Shown piece after piece: positions 1-9,789 of a stretch of DNA of 64,000 nucleotides. Within the stretch, counting starts at the first letter, position 1, and every line of letters starts with the position of its first letter. A program made the position numbers and the translations under genes. Location of the stretch: assembly GCA_036788295.1 (NCBI GenBank), contig DAIQNR010000023.1, forward strand, positions 5,248 through 69,247. Reading direction: 5' to 3'. Source of the DNA: JAHQVK01 sp036788295 (GTDB taxonomy: Bacteria; Myxococcota; Kuafuiibacteriia; Kuafuiibacteriales; Kuafuiibacteriaceae). Below the pieces are notes generated by a model. It saw only the letters and a list, made by a program, of their open reading frames with translations. It was not told the DNA's origin and searched no databases.

Positions 1-1
1 C

Positions 2-547
2 TCCCGCGGGCTCGAGCCGGGCGGAGACCGGGCCCGGGACGCGCTCGAGACGGAGTGGCTCGAGCGGGCCTTCGCCGAAGATCTGCCGGTGCTCGGGATC
101 TGCCGAGGCATGCAGCTCTTGAACGTCGTGGGGGGCGGAGACCTCATCCAGGACATCCGGCCGATGTACACCGAGCATGCGTACGTTCGGAGCGTGTGGC
201 CTCGAAAGCGCATCGAGGTGAAGGCGGATTCGCTGCTCGCACGGACGCTCTGCCGCCGGGAGTGCCGGGTGAACGCGCTTCATCGGCAAGCGGTCCAGCG
301 CCTCGGCGACGGTTTTGCGGCGGTCGCCCACGAGGCGTCGGGGGTGGTGCAGGCCATCGAGCACGTCGAGAAGCCGTTCGTGCTCGGGCTGCAGTGGCAC
401 CCGGAGCTGCTCCCGCAGGTCCCGGCGCAGCGGCGGCTGTTCTCGGGGCTCATCCGGGCCGCTCGGCGGCGCCGCTTCGAGCAGGCCGGGTCCCTTCCGG
501 CTCCGCCGGAGCGGGTGCTCGAAGAGAAGCCGGGCAGGGAGGCGTAG
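2..547 (+). CDS. Class I glutamine amidotransferase-like hydrolase (gamma-glutamyl-GABA hydrolase family), 5' end outside window
   Basis: The reading frame is open from the first bases of the window, so the N-terminal part is missing and 181 residues are visible. The nucleophile elbow GICRGMQ carries the catalytic Cys, and QWHPE supplies the His-Glu pair. LHRQAVQ is the conserved His-Gln segment typical of the PuuD / peptidase C26 group, which hydrolyses gamma-glutamyl amides such as gamma-glutamyl-GABA in the cytoplasm. The C-terminus is a basic, Arg-rich tail with no obvious family counterpart. A 59-bp gap separates it from the response regulator downstream, so co-transcription is possible. 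Membership of the fold is secure. The exact substrate is inferred and could be another gamma-glutamyl compound. Confidence 0.85.
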   Translation, partial: SRGLEPGGDRARDALETEWLERAFAEDLPVLGICRGMQLLNVVGGGDLIQDIRPMYTEHAYVRSVWPRKRIEVKADSLLARTLCRRECRVNALHRQAVQRLGDGFAAVAHEASGVVQAIEHVEKPFVLGLQWHPELLPQVPAQRRLFSGLIRAARRRRFEQAGSLPAPPERVLEEKPGREA

Positions 548-606
548 CCGACGGGACCCGCTGGGGGATGGTTGACCGGAAAGGGGGACGGTGGTGGGTT
601 TTGGGG

Positions 607-1958
<1,352 letters not shown>

Positions 1959-1962
<4 letters not shown>

Positions 1963-4037
1963 CGGCCCGGCTTCACCCGAGGTCCGTGGCGGGGGTCGTC
2001 CTCGCCGCCGCGCTCGCGCTGGGGGCCGAGCCCGCCGTGCTCGAGCGAGGGGGCCCGCACGGCGCGCAGGCGGTCTCTGGCGACGTGCCCGATGTCGTCG
2101 CCGAAGGCGGGCGCGTGGTCGCGTGGGGCATGACCGAGGTCCCGGGCGACAGCCGTCTATCGGCCGCTCTCGCCGCGGTCGAGGCCGTGACCCGCTCCGA
2201 GCTCGCCCAATATGTCGCGGTCGAGGTGGAGAGCCTGATGGAGGACCGCCTCGCCTCGGACGGGCGTCGCGCCGTGCGGGACGAGACCCGCGCCCGTGTG
2301 CAGGCGGTGTTGCGAGGAGAGGTGTCGGTCACCACCGGCTGGGCAAAGCTGAGGCGAGGGGATGCCGTGGTGCTGCGGCTGGTAGGACGGACCGAGCTCG
2401 GCGCAGGCCGGCTCCGCGCCCTCGTCTCGGGGCTCGCCGCCGGCGCCGACGCGCCGCGGGGCGACCGCACCGGCAGCGCCGTCCACGAGAACGCGCCCGG
2501 CTGGGCCCACCGCGGGGACGGCGCCGATGATCGGGGCCACCGCTTCGTTTGCGAAGGCGAGGGCAGAACCGAGGACGAGGCGCTCGGGGTGGCAAGAGCG
2601 CTGTGCGACGACAAGATCTGCCGGCTGTGCGGGGTCGAGATCGAGGCCCGGCTCGAGACGATCGAGACCCTGGACGGCGTGGACGTTCAGCGGAAGATCG
2701 TCGAGCGGTGCCGGCGGGTGCGAAAATCGGACAGCCCGCTCGCACGGCGCAGCCTGGATTGCGGAGCCGATCGTTGCCGGGCCTGGATCCTCATCGAGTA
2801 CCCAAAGAGCCGCCAGGAGGCGGAGTGCCGGGCCGCGGCGGAGGGGGACTTCGACGACCCCGAAGCCTGCATGACCGCGATCGATGGGTTCTCGAAGACC
2901 GAGGGCTTCAGCGCGGCGAGCTTTCGGCGGAGGGTCTCGCTGCTCGAGACGGCGGCGCAGGCGTGCGCGAACATCGACGTTCGACCCACCCCCCGGCTGC
3001 AGGCGCTCGACAAGCGCCTCCGCGACGGGATGAAGACGTGGCTGACGCGGGCGACGCCCGACTACCTCGCCCGGTACTGGCTGAAGCCCCACCCCCCGAT
3101 ATGGGAAGACTACGAGGGCAGCCCGTCCTTCGGGGAGCGGTTCGAGATCCTCCTTGGCTACCTTCGGAGCAAGCCGCCGCTGCTCGACGCCATCGAGGCG
3201 GCTCTGGTGGACGACGCCGAGCTCGATACGCCCGCTGGCATCGAAGCCGCGCTCGACGCTTTGCGCCGGGCCCCGCTTGAGCCCGGCTACGGGGTCGAGC
3301 GCACATACCGGGTCCTTCTCGAGCGGGTGCGCGTCCTTCACCGGCGGGGGCGGCTGACGGCAGACGTCGAGCCCATCGCCCAATGGATGCGCTCCCGGTA
3401 CCCGCCCGAAACGACCACGGACTGGCCGGCGGTCACCGATCTCTACGGCCTCTTTCGGGCCGACGATCTCATCTCGGAGGCGGAGTGGGCCTATGCGCGG
3501 TCCATACCTTCGACGTGGCGGCTACGCTTCCTGCAAGAGCTGCTCGAAGTCGAGGGCCACGCCCACCGAGGCCGCGCGAGCCAAGAGGTTCGAAAGGCTC
3601 GGTTCTTCGAGGCGCTCGAGCTCGGACTCGGGGAGAAAAAGACTCCGGGCAAGGCGTTCGTCGGCGCGATGCCTCGACCGGCGCCAGAGTTCTTCTTGGC
3701 CATCAGTCAGGATCTGCCCGCTGAGGTATCCGCGGCCCTCGAGTACGATGAACTCGAGAGACATCTCCCCGGGCTCGACCACTTCGTTGCAAGAAGAACC
3801 ACCGAGCGCTTCGCGCTGTACCTCGCGCGGCACCTCGCCGAGATGGATGCCCCCGACTGCGTACGCCTCGGGGAGCGGCTCGAGCGCCTCGAGGGGGCGG
3901 GGATACGGCTGCCGGACATGAGCCGGGCGATCTGCTCCTGTCTGTCGCGCCCCGAGGCGTCGGTGCAGTCGGGCAACGACTCGAGCCTCTACCGGCGCGC
4001 GCTCTCCGAAAGGTACCCATGCGTCGCGCCGCGCTGA
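1959..4037 (+). CDS. Secreted protein of unknown function, coupled to response regulator
   Basis: The GTG start at 1959 overlaps the regulator stop (GTGA). The first 30 residues form a basic then Ala/Leu-rich signal-like segment (SVAGVVLAAALALGAEP), so export is likely. The 692-residue protein is otherwise unrecognised. Residues about 50-150 (the stretch around TRSELAQYVAVEVESLM and RAQVQAVLRGEV-like helices) resemble the helical LPP20-type modules found in exported proteins. A Cys-rich middle section (CDDKICRLCG, CGADRCRAW, CRAAAEGDF) is followed by a long helical C-terminal half. Codon use matches the neighbours. Coupling to a sigma-54 activator and to the next secreted protein suggests an envelope function, but none can be assigned from sequence. 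Confidence 0.75.
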
Positions 4038-4897
4038 TCCTCCTCGCCCTGACCGGGCCGACCGAGGCCGCGGCCTCTCCGTGCGTGTTCGAGGACGTAG
4101 GCGTCCCGCCGCTGAGGTTTCGAGATCGCCTGGTCATCTACCAGCGGCGGGTGCTCTGCCCCGGCCCGGCGCAGGGTGAGATCCGGGTCGAAATTCGTTC
4201 CGCGCTCGGCAAGCAGACCCACGTCGTTTCGGAGAAGACGCGGAAGGTCGCCGGGAACGGCCGGTGGAAGAACCGGATCGATCTGGTCGAGAAGGGGTTT
4301 CCGAACCACTACTGCCGGCTCGCCGAGCAGGCGCTCGAGGCCGGGAAGCTCCCCCGGTGGGCGGCCAAGAAGGCCCGCCTCGGCCAGTTTGGCGGAGTCG
4401 AAGCGGTGGTCTTCCCGGTGCCGGTGACGGCGCGGCTCAGCGGCTCGGGCGGCCTCGCCGGGCTCGAGGATCGACAAGGCGCGGAGGCGTGGTGCCGGCT
4501 GTGCCCGAGGCCAAAAGGCACCGTCGGATTCTACGAAGGGCGGGCCATGGCCCGCGAGCTCGGGCCAAAGACCCGGCTCCGGGCCGAGCTCGACGGGAGC
4601 TTCTTTCGGTGCGCGGCGCCCCACTCCGAGCTCGAAATTCGGTTCTTCTCCGCCCCGGAGGAGGCCGGCCTGAAGCACGCGATGCGCCCGGTGCTCGTGC
4701 TCGAAGGTCTGAAACGGCGGCTTCGCCCTCGCGACGACGGCACGTATGGGCTCGAGGAGGCGGCGCCCCTCCGCGAGCTGTGCCAAAAGGTGCCGGCCTC
4801 CGAACGCCGGCACCTCGCGTGGGAACTCTCCGGACCAGGGACGCTGAAGGCGGTGGGTGGAGGCGGCCGGTCGCGAACGTCGCTTCGGTGCCCTTGA
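4019..4897 (+). CDS. Secreted hypothetical protein
   Basis: This 292-residue protein begins with a clear signal peptide (MRRAALILLALTGPTEAAA, cleavage probably before SPC). It starts 19 bp inside the preceding gene, so the two are probably translated together. Several Cys residues are scattered through the mature part (SPCVFEDVG, YCRLAEQ, WCRLCPRP, FFRCAAPH, LCQKVPA), which would suit a disulfide-containing periplasmic or surface protein. I recognise no domain. It is convergent with the PLP enzyme gene, with only 3 bp between the two stop codons. Confidence 0.75.
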   Translation: MRRAALILLALTGPTEAAASPCVFEDVGVPPLRFRDRLVIYQRRVLCPGPAQGEIRVEIRSALGKQTHVVSEKTRKVAGNGRWKNRIDLVEKGFPNHYCRLAEQALEAGKLPRWAAKKARLGQFGGVEAVVFPVPVTARLSGSGGLAGLEDRQGAEAWCRLCPRPKGTVGFYEGRAMARELGPKTRLRAELDGSFFRCAAPHSELEIRFFSAPEEAGLKHAMRPVLVLEGLKRRLRPRDDGTYGLEEAAPLRELCQKVPASERRHLAWELSGPGTLKAVGGGGRSRTSLRCP

Positions 4898-4900
4898 GGG

Positions 4901-5884
4901 TCACCCGTGGAGACGCTCGATGGTCGGCGCGTACGCAAACAGCTCGAAGATGCCCCCGGTGTGCAGGAACACCGTCGCCCCGTCGGCGGGGGGCAGCGCG
5001 CCCCGGGCGAGCGGCAGGAAGGCCTTCCCGGTGTAGACCGGGTCGAGCACGAGCCCTTCCTTCCTGGCGATCTCGGCGTAGACGTCCATCTCGGCGGCGC
5101 TCGTCGCCGCGTAGCCGCCGCCGACGTAGCCGTCGAGCACGCGCCACCGGGCGGCGGCGGCGACGCTCGAATCCACGAAGCCGCGTGAGGTCGCGTCGCT
5201 CACCAGCCGCGCGACGATCGGGTCGAAATGCTGGCTGTCTTTCATCACCGCCACCGCGACCACGTCCACGTCGAGCCCGAGCGCGGAGAAGCCGAGGGCG
5301 AGGCCGGCGGTGGTCCCGCCGCTGCCGATCCCGTGGACCACGCGGCCGAGGCGCATCCCCAAGTCATGGGCCTGCTCGGCGAGCTCGGCGGCGGCGCGGA
5401 CGTAGCCGAGCGCGCCGAGCCCGTTCGAGCCCCCTTCGGGGATGACGTAGCCGTCGGCGCCGGCGAGCTCGGCCATCTGCGCGTCTTTTCCGAGCCAGCC
5501 CTCGTCGTCGCAGAAGTGGATCTCGGCGCCGAACAGTCGGTCGAGCAGGAGGTTTCCGGTGGGGGGATGGCGGTCTTGTCCGCGCAGGAGCAGCCGGGCC
5601 GAGAGCCCCCGCCGGGCGGCGGCGACCGCGGTGGCCCGAGCGTGGTTCGAGTTGACTCCGCCGCAGGTCACGACCGCGGTGGCACCTCTGGCCTCGGCTT
5701 CGGCGAAGAGATACTCGAGCTTTCGGACCTTGTTTCCGCTCAGCGCGATCCCCGTGAGGTCGTCGCGCTTCACCCAGAGGTCGAGTCCGAGCCGCTCGCT
5801 GGTGCGGTCGAGCCGCTCGAGCGGGGTCGGCAGGCGGGCGAGCCGGAGCCTCGGTGGCTCGCGCGTCGATGCGGGAAGGTTCAT
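4901..5884 (-). CDS. PLP-dependent D-cysteine desulfhydrase / ACC deaminase family
   Basis: The 327-residue protein is a fold-type II PLP enzyme. The PLP lysine lies in the conserved SGNKVRKLEYL block near residue 50. CGGVNSNHARAT is the family Ser/Asn segment, and HGIGSGGTTAGLALG is the phosphate-binding Gly loop. FLHTGGIFELFAY is the C-terminal signature shared by 1-aminocyclopropane-1-carboxylate deaminases and D-cysteine desulfhydrases. It should release ammonia (and sulfide, if D-Cys is the substrate) in the cytoplasm. The start ATG at 5884 overlaps the stop of the upstream cyclic-nucleotide gene (ATGA), and it is the last gene of a four-gene minus-strand operon. Desulfhydrase versus deaminase activity cannot be separated by eye, so no symbol is given. 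Confidence 0.88.
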   Translation of the reverse strand: MNLPASTREPPRLRLARLPTPLERLDRTSERLGLDLWVKRDDLTGIALSGNKVRKLEYLFAEAEARGATAVVTCGGVNSNHARATAVAAARRGLSARLLLRGQDRHPPTGNLLLDRLFGAEIHFCDDEGWLGKDAQMAELAGADGYVIPEGGSNGLGALGYVRAAAELAEQAHDLGMRLGRVVHGIGSGGTTAGLALGFSALGLDVDVVAVAVMKDSQHFDPIVARLVSDATSRGFVDSSVAAAARWRVLDGYVGGGYAATSAAEMDVYAEIARKEGLVLDPVYTGKAFLPLARGALPPADGATVFLHTGGIFELFAYAPTIERLHG

Positions 5885-6936
5885 GCGCCCTCGTCGATCC
5901 GGCGCATGCCCTCGAGCAAGAGGCCCATCACCGCGACGCCTACCCGGTCTTCCTCCGGCAACGGGCTCGTCTCGAGCCAGAAGTCTCCGGACTCCCAGCG
6001 GAGCGTGTCGTACACCGCCTCCGCGTCGAGCAAATCGCCGGCCTCGGCCTCGAACAGTCGCCCATCCCGAAACCCGATCGACGCCTCCTCCCCGTTTGGA
6101 CCCCGGAGCCTCAGCCAGCCGGAGCGGCGCGCCTCGGCCAGGACCTGCAGCACCGTCGCCACCCCCATGATGGAGATCTTGCCCCGGAACGCCTGGCTGC
6201 CCTCCTTCACCAGCAGATAGTTGGCGGCGATGAGGCGGGACGCCAGGAGCCGAGCGAAGCGGGCGGCCATGAACGGGTGGTCCCTGAGCATTCGGTCGAA
6301 GAACTCGGCCTCGAGAACCTGTAGGACGACCGCGGTCTTCGCGACCACCCGAGCCACGGTGGGGGCGCCGGTCAGGAGGGCCATCTCCCCGAAGCAGTCT
6401 CTGGACTTGAGGATGTGAAGGAGCCCAGCGACCTCTTCTTCGGCGTACCCGACGACCTGCACCTCGCCCTCCGCGATGACATAGAAGGCGCGACCGGGCT
6501 GACCCTTTTCGAGGATGATGCTTCCCGGGGCATAGTGCTCGACCCGGATGTGGCGGGCGACCTCGCCGAGAAAGCTCGCCGGCAGGGCCCGAAACACCGG
6601 CACGGTGCGGAGCTGGGCCACCGCGGCGGGCAGATCTTCGGTCGGGGTGGTCAAGATGGGGGCCGGGGTGTGGGTCTCCGCGACCGCCTCCACCTCGAAC
6701 AGCACCGGCCGCTCGGCCCGGGGACAACGAAACTCGCCTTTCGCCATGGGCGAAGGGGTGTCCGGGCACCCCGAACGATCGGCGGTCTCGAGAAAGTGCG
6801 CGACGGCGAGCGCGCACACCGCGGAGGAGGCGCCGACGTCCACCCCGGGCAGGTGCAGCACGAGCTGGTCCCCCGCGGAGTACAGGGGGCAGCCGCTCTC
6901 CGCTCGCACCCGCAGGAGCACCCGCCGCGAAGTCAT
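5881..6936 (-). CDS. Cyclic nucleotide-binding domain protein with TIGR04076-like N-terminus and DUF4388-like C-terminus
   Basis: Three parts are visible in 351 residues. Residues about 1-90 resemble the small TIGR04076 module (RVLLRVRAESGCPLYSAGDQ, later CP...E.P motifs). Residues about 110-230 are a cNMP-binding/CAP-effector domain (YAPGSIILEKGQPGRAFYVI, then the phosphate-binding-cassette region CFGEMALLTGAPTVARV). The last 110 residues (GKISIMGVATVLQVLAEARR, GWLRLRG, FRDGRLFEAE) match the DUF4388/PATAN-type module common in myxobacterial signalling proteins. There is no DNA-binding domain, so it is probably a cytoplasmic ligand-responsive regulator acting on protein partners. ATG 6936 was chosen because it overlaps the mutH stop as ATGA. 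A start at 6954 would add six residues. Confidence 0.82.
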   Translation of the reverse strand: MTSRRVLLRVRAESGCPLYSAGDQLVLHLPGVDVGASSAVCALAVAHFLETADRSGCPDTPSPMAKGEFRCPRAERPVLFEVEAVAETHTPAPILTTPTEDLPAAVAQLRTVPVFRALPASFLGEVARHIRVEHYAPGSIILEKGQPGRAFYVIAEGEVQVVGYAEEEVAGLLHILKSRDCFGEMALLTGAPTVARVVAKTAVVLQVLEAEFFDRMLRDHPFMAARFARLLASRLIAANYLLVKEGSQAFRGKISIMGVATVLQVLAEARRSGWLRLRGPNGEEASIGFRDGRLFEAEAGDLLDAEAVYDTLRWESGDFWLETSPLPEEDRVGVAVMGLLLEGMRRIDEGA

Positions 6937-7637
6937 GGCTGCACTCTGGCACATTTTGCGCTGCGGTCAGGCATGAGGAAATGCTGCGCGAACAGGGCTC
7001 CAACGAAACCGGGCCGAAGGTACAGGCCGCGCCTCGGGACCCGTCGCCGGCCGCCCGGACCGTCGGACCACCCCGTATCCTCGGCGCTGCTGCCCTTGGG
7101 CCGCACCTGCAGGGCCTGCCCGATCCGCGGTCCGATGGCCTCGATCCCGACCTCGGCCGCTCGCGCCACAAACGAGCGCCAGTCCTGCTCGAGCGCGGCT
7201 CGTTGCTGCTCGTCGGGGCGCCACAGCAACGGGGAGCCGATGCAGCGGACCTGAAGCGGGAGCGCCGGTTCGGCCTCGACCGGGACGAACAGAACGCGCT
7301 CGAGCTTTCGGGCGAGGTGGGTGTCGGCGAAATCGGGCTCGCCGGTCAGAGGAAAGGCGGTCACGTAGGTCGCCTCTCGGGGCTGGCCTTTGGCATCCAC
7401 GGGGACGGTCTTGAGCTCGACCCCGAGCGCTTCGAAGTCGGGCACGGGTCGGCTGGCGGCGGCGGCCCCAAGAGCGTCCTCCACCAGCTGGCCGACCCAG
7501 CCTTTGGCCCGGGCGGGGTCCTCCGGCACGCGGTGACCGAGGCGGTCGGCCAGTTCCCCCAGCGTCAGGCCGGAGATGGTCTTCGCCCGGGCGAGCAGCT
7601 CGGCTTCGCTGCCGGGCGGGAAATCGACCGGTTCCAG
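6933..7637 (-). CDS. mutH: DNA mismatch repair endonuclease MutH
   Basis: MutH nicks the unmethylated strand at hemimethylated GATC during mismatch repair. The catalytic D-x6-E-x-K arrangement is intact in DFEALGVELKT (counterpart of E. coli Asp70, Glu77, Lys79). KGWVGQLVEDALGA, LKTVPVD, GSPLLWRPDE, LQVRPKG and GLYLRPGF...HFLM follow the E. coli protein to its end. GTG at 7529 is the nearest conventional start, but homology continues upstream (SEAELLARAK, LTLGELADRLG). The only plausible initiation codon before the fbp stop is CTG at 7637, giving 234 residues, close to E. coli length. The annotated start is therefore tentative. It lies 7 bp downstream of fbp and overlaps the next gene by ATGA. 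MutH is classically gammaproteobacterial. Confidence 0.9.
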   Translation of the reverse strand: MEPVDFPPGSEAELLARAKTISGLTLGELADRLGHRVPEDPARAKGWVGQLVEDALGAAAASRPVPDFEALGVELKTVPVDAKGQPREATYVTAFPLTGEPDFADTHLARKLERVLFVPVEAEPALPLQVRCIGSPLLWRPDEQQRAALEQDWRSFVARAAEVGIEAIGPRIGQALQVRPKGSSAEDTGWSDGPGGRRRVPRRGLYLRPGFVGALFAQHFLMPDRSAKCARVQP

Positions 7638-7644
7638 GGCCGAC

Positions 7645-8634
7645 TCAGAGGTGCTCGCGCACGAACCGCTCGGCCAGCTCGACGTCGGTTTTCGGCCCGA
7701 TCACGAGTCCGCAGCGCTGGTGAAGGTGCTCGGGGTGCATGTCGAGGATGCGTTGGCTGCCGTCGGAGGCCGCGCCGCCCGCCACCTCCGCGATGAAGGC
7801 GAGTGGGTTGCATTCATAGATCAGGCGGAGCTTGCCCTTGGGTGAGCGGCTGTCCACCGGGTACAGAAAGACGCCCCCGTAGATGAGATTTCGATGGAAG
7901 TCGGCCACGAGTGAGCCGATGTGGCGGGAGGAGACTCGCCGCTTGTCGGCGTCGTTTCGGCCCTTGATGGTGTCCACGTAGGGCTTCGTCCAGGATGGCC
8001 AGTACGCTTCGTTGCCCTCGTTGAGAGACAGGACCTTGCTTCGCTCCGGCATGCGGATGTTCGGCCGGCTCAAAAAGTATTCACCGCAGCTCGGGTCCAA
8101 GGTGAACCCGTCCACCGTCCGCCCCGCGGTGTACACGAGCATCGTCGAGGACCCATAGAGGATGTACCCGGACGCGATCTGCTCCCGGCCCGGCCTCAGC
8201 ACGTCTTTTCTCAGCACCTCGTTCGGGTCGTGCCGGCGAAAGATCCCGAACACGGTGCCGATGGATACGTTCGCCTCGATGTTGCTCGAGCCATCGAGCG
8301 GGTCGAACACGATCACATAGTCGCCGGCGAGCTGCGGAGGGACTTCGATGACGCTGTTTTCTTCTTCGGAGGCCATCACCGCTACCGTGCCCGAGCTGGC
8401 CATGGTCTCGACGAAGGTGTCCTGGGCGATCCGGTCGAGCTTCTGCACCGTCTCGCCCTGAACGTTGGTGTCGCCGGTGGCGCCCCAGATCTCGATGAGC
8501 CCTGCCCGCCGCACCTGGGCCGCGATGAGCTTGCCCGCTACCCCGATCTGGGTCAGCAGCGCCGACAGCTGACCGGTCGCCTCCGGGTGGCCCTGCTGCT
8601 GACGCTGAATGTGCTGGGTGAGGGTCGTGTTCAT
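7645..8634 (-). CDS. fbp: Class I fructose-1,6-bisphosphatase
   Basis: This 329-residue enzyme hydrolyses fructose 1,6-bisphosphate to fructose 6-phosphate in gluconeogenesis. The metal-binding sequence VIVFDPLDGSSNIE is the hallmark of class I FBPases. MASEEEN upstream supplies further metal ligands, and the C-terminal part carries the usual substrate-binding blocks (GRTVDGFTLD, YGGVFLYP, LRLIYECNPLA). ATG 8634 follows a purine-rich GAAAGG stretch and gives the standard length. An upstream extension to 8688 looks artificial. It is the first gene of the operon that continues into mutH, and it is divergent from transaldolase, which makes this locus a small sugar-phosphate hub. Confidence 0.95.
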   Translation of the reverse strand: MNTTLTQHIQRQQQGHPEATGQLSALLTQIGVAGKLIAAQVRRAGLIEIWGATGDTNVQGETVQKLDRIAQDTFVETMASSGTVAVMASEEENSVIEVPPQLAGDYVIVFDPLDGSSNIEANVSIGTVFGIFRRHDPNEVLRKDVLRPGREQIASGYILYGSSTMLVYTAGRTVDGFTLDPSCGEYFLSRPNIRMPERSKVLSLNEGNEAYWPSWTKPYVDTIKGRNDADKRRVSSRHIGSLVADFHRNLIYGGVFLYPVDSRSPKGKLRLIYECNPLAFIAEVAGGAASDGSQRILDMHPEHLHQRCGLVIGPKTDVELAERFVREHL

Positions 8635-8652
8635 GAGGCAGGCCTTTCGCTG

Positions 8653-8681
8653 CTTATACCGCACGGGGCCCCGCGGGCCAA
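8653..8681 (-). promoter_or_regulatory. Candidate sigma-70-type promoter for the fbp operon
   Basis: On the minus strand a TTGGCC box (8676-8681) is followed after exactly 17 bp by TATAAG (8653-8658). The match is 4/6 and 5/6 to the classic -35 and -10. The -10 ends 18 bp before the fbp ATG, so the leader would be only about a dozen nucleotides. The TATAAG is conspicuous in this GC-rich intergenic segment. Promoter consensus in this lineage is assumed rather than known. Confidence 0.4.
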
Positions 8682-8744
8682 TCGGCACCGCGAGGAAAGG
8701 TCGCGCTGGCGCCGGGCCGCCGGATCCCGCACCATTCCTCCACT

Positions 8745-9704
8745 TTGAATCAGCGGCGTGGACTCGAACGACACACCGTCGTGGTGGCCGACACCGGCGA
8801 CATCTCCGCCATCGAGCGGTACCGGCCGAGGGACGCGACTACGAACCCCTCGCTCCTGCTCGAGGCGGCGCGATTGCCTTCCTATGAAGGAAAGGTCCAG
8901 GCGGCGGCGAAGACGGCGGCCTCGGCGCCTACCGCCGCGGCCCGCACCGAGGCGTTCATGGACGAGCTGGCGGTGGCGGTCGGGGCCGAGATCCTCGCGC
9001 TCGTCTCCGGACGGGTCTCGACCGAGGTCTGGGCCCGGCTGTCCTTCGACGAGGAGGCCACGGTGCAGAAGGCTCGCCGCCTCATCGAGCTGTACGGCAG
9101 CCGGGGGATCGACCGAGAGCGGGTGCTCATCAAGGTGGCCGCGACCTGGGAGGGGATCCGGGCGGCCGAGCGGCTCGAGAGGGAAGGGATCCACACGAAC
9201 CTCACCCTGTTGTTCAGCTTCGCGCAGGCGGTGGCGTGCGCCCAAGCGGGCGTGACGCTGATCTCCCCGTTCGTCGGGCGCATCTACGACTGGCACAAGA
9301 AGCAGCGAGGGGGCGAAGACATCCCGGCCGAGGACGATCCCGGGGTCGCATCCGTGACCCGCATCTATCGATACTTCAAGCGCCACGGTCACCACACCGA
9401 AGTCATGGGGGCCAGCTTCCGCAAGAAGGAACAGGTGCTCGCCCTAGCCGGCTGCGATCTGCTGACCATCTCCCCCGGGCTGCTCGCCGAGCTGGCCGCG
9501 ACCGAAGGCGAAGTTCCCCGCCGGCTCGACCCGGAGTCGGCGGCGGCGCTCGGGGAGGAGCGCATGCCGCTCGACGAGCCCACCTACCGGTGGCACCACA
9601 ACCAGGACCCGATGGCGGTGGAGAAACTCGCCGAGGGGATCCGGAGGTTCGACGACGACGCGCGAAAGCTCGAGAGGTGGGCGGCGGAGCACGTCTTGGC
9701 CTGA
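8745..9704 (+). CDS. tal: Transaldolase (TalB type)
   Basis: The 319-residue protein follows E. coli TalB over its full length. VVVADTGDISAI and RDATTNPSLLLEAA form the N-terminal signature, and Lys130 in RVLIKVAATWEG is the Schiff-base lysine. ISPFVGRIYDWHKK, VMGASFRKKEQ and the C-terminal WHHNQDPMAVEKLAEGIR complete the match. It transfers dihydroxyacetone units between sugar phosphates in the non-oxidative pentose phosphate pathway. TTG at 8745 gives the ten-residue leader expected for TalB, and no ATG lies near. It is divergent from fbp (110 bp between starts) and convergent with the KefC-like gene. Confidence 0.93.
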   Translation: MNQRRGLERHTVVVADTGDISAIERYRPRDATTNPSLLLEAARLPSYEGKVQAAAKTAASAPTAAARTEAFMDELAVAVGAEILALVSGRVSTEVWARLSFDEEATVQKARRLIELYGSRGIDRERVLIKVAATWEGIRAAERLEREGIHTNLTLLFSFAQAVACAQAGVTLISPFVGRIYDWHKKQRGGEDIPAEDDPGVASVTRIYRYFKRHGHHTEVMGASFRKKEQVLALAGCDLLTISPGLLAELAATEGEVPRRLDPESAAALGEERMPLDEPTYRWHHNQDPMAVEKLAEGIRRFDDDARKLERWAAEHVLA

Positions 9705-9706
9705 GC

Positions 9707-9761
9707 GGTCCGGATCGGGTCTGGGTGGGGTCCGATCCGGGTGCTGTCCGGTCCGGATCGG
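9707..9761. terminator. Inverted and direct repeats between convergent tal and kefC-like genes
   Basis: CGGATCGG (9711-9718) and its exact reverse complement CCGATCCG (9732-9739) could form an 8-bp stem with a 13-nt loop immediately after tal. A 12-bp copy of GGTCCGGATCGG recurs at 9707-9718 and 9750-9761. There is no U-tract, so this would be at best a stem-type terminator or an mRNA 3' end stabiliser. The rest of the 85-bp intergenic segment is G+C-rich low-complexity sequence. Confidence 0.4.
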
Positions 9762-9789
9762 CTCCGGATTGGCTCCGGTTCGGGTCGGC

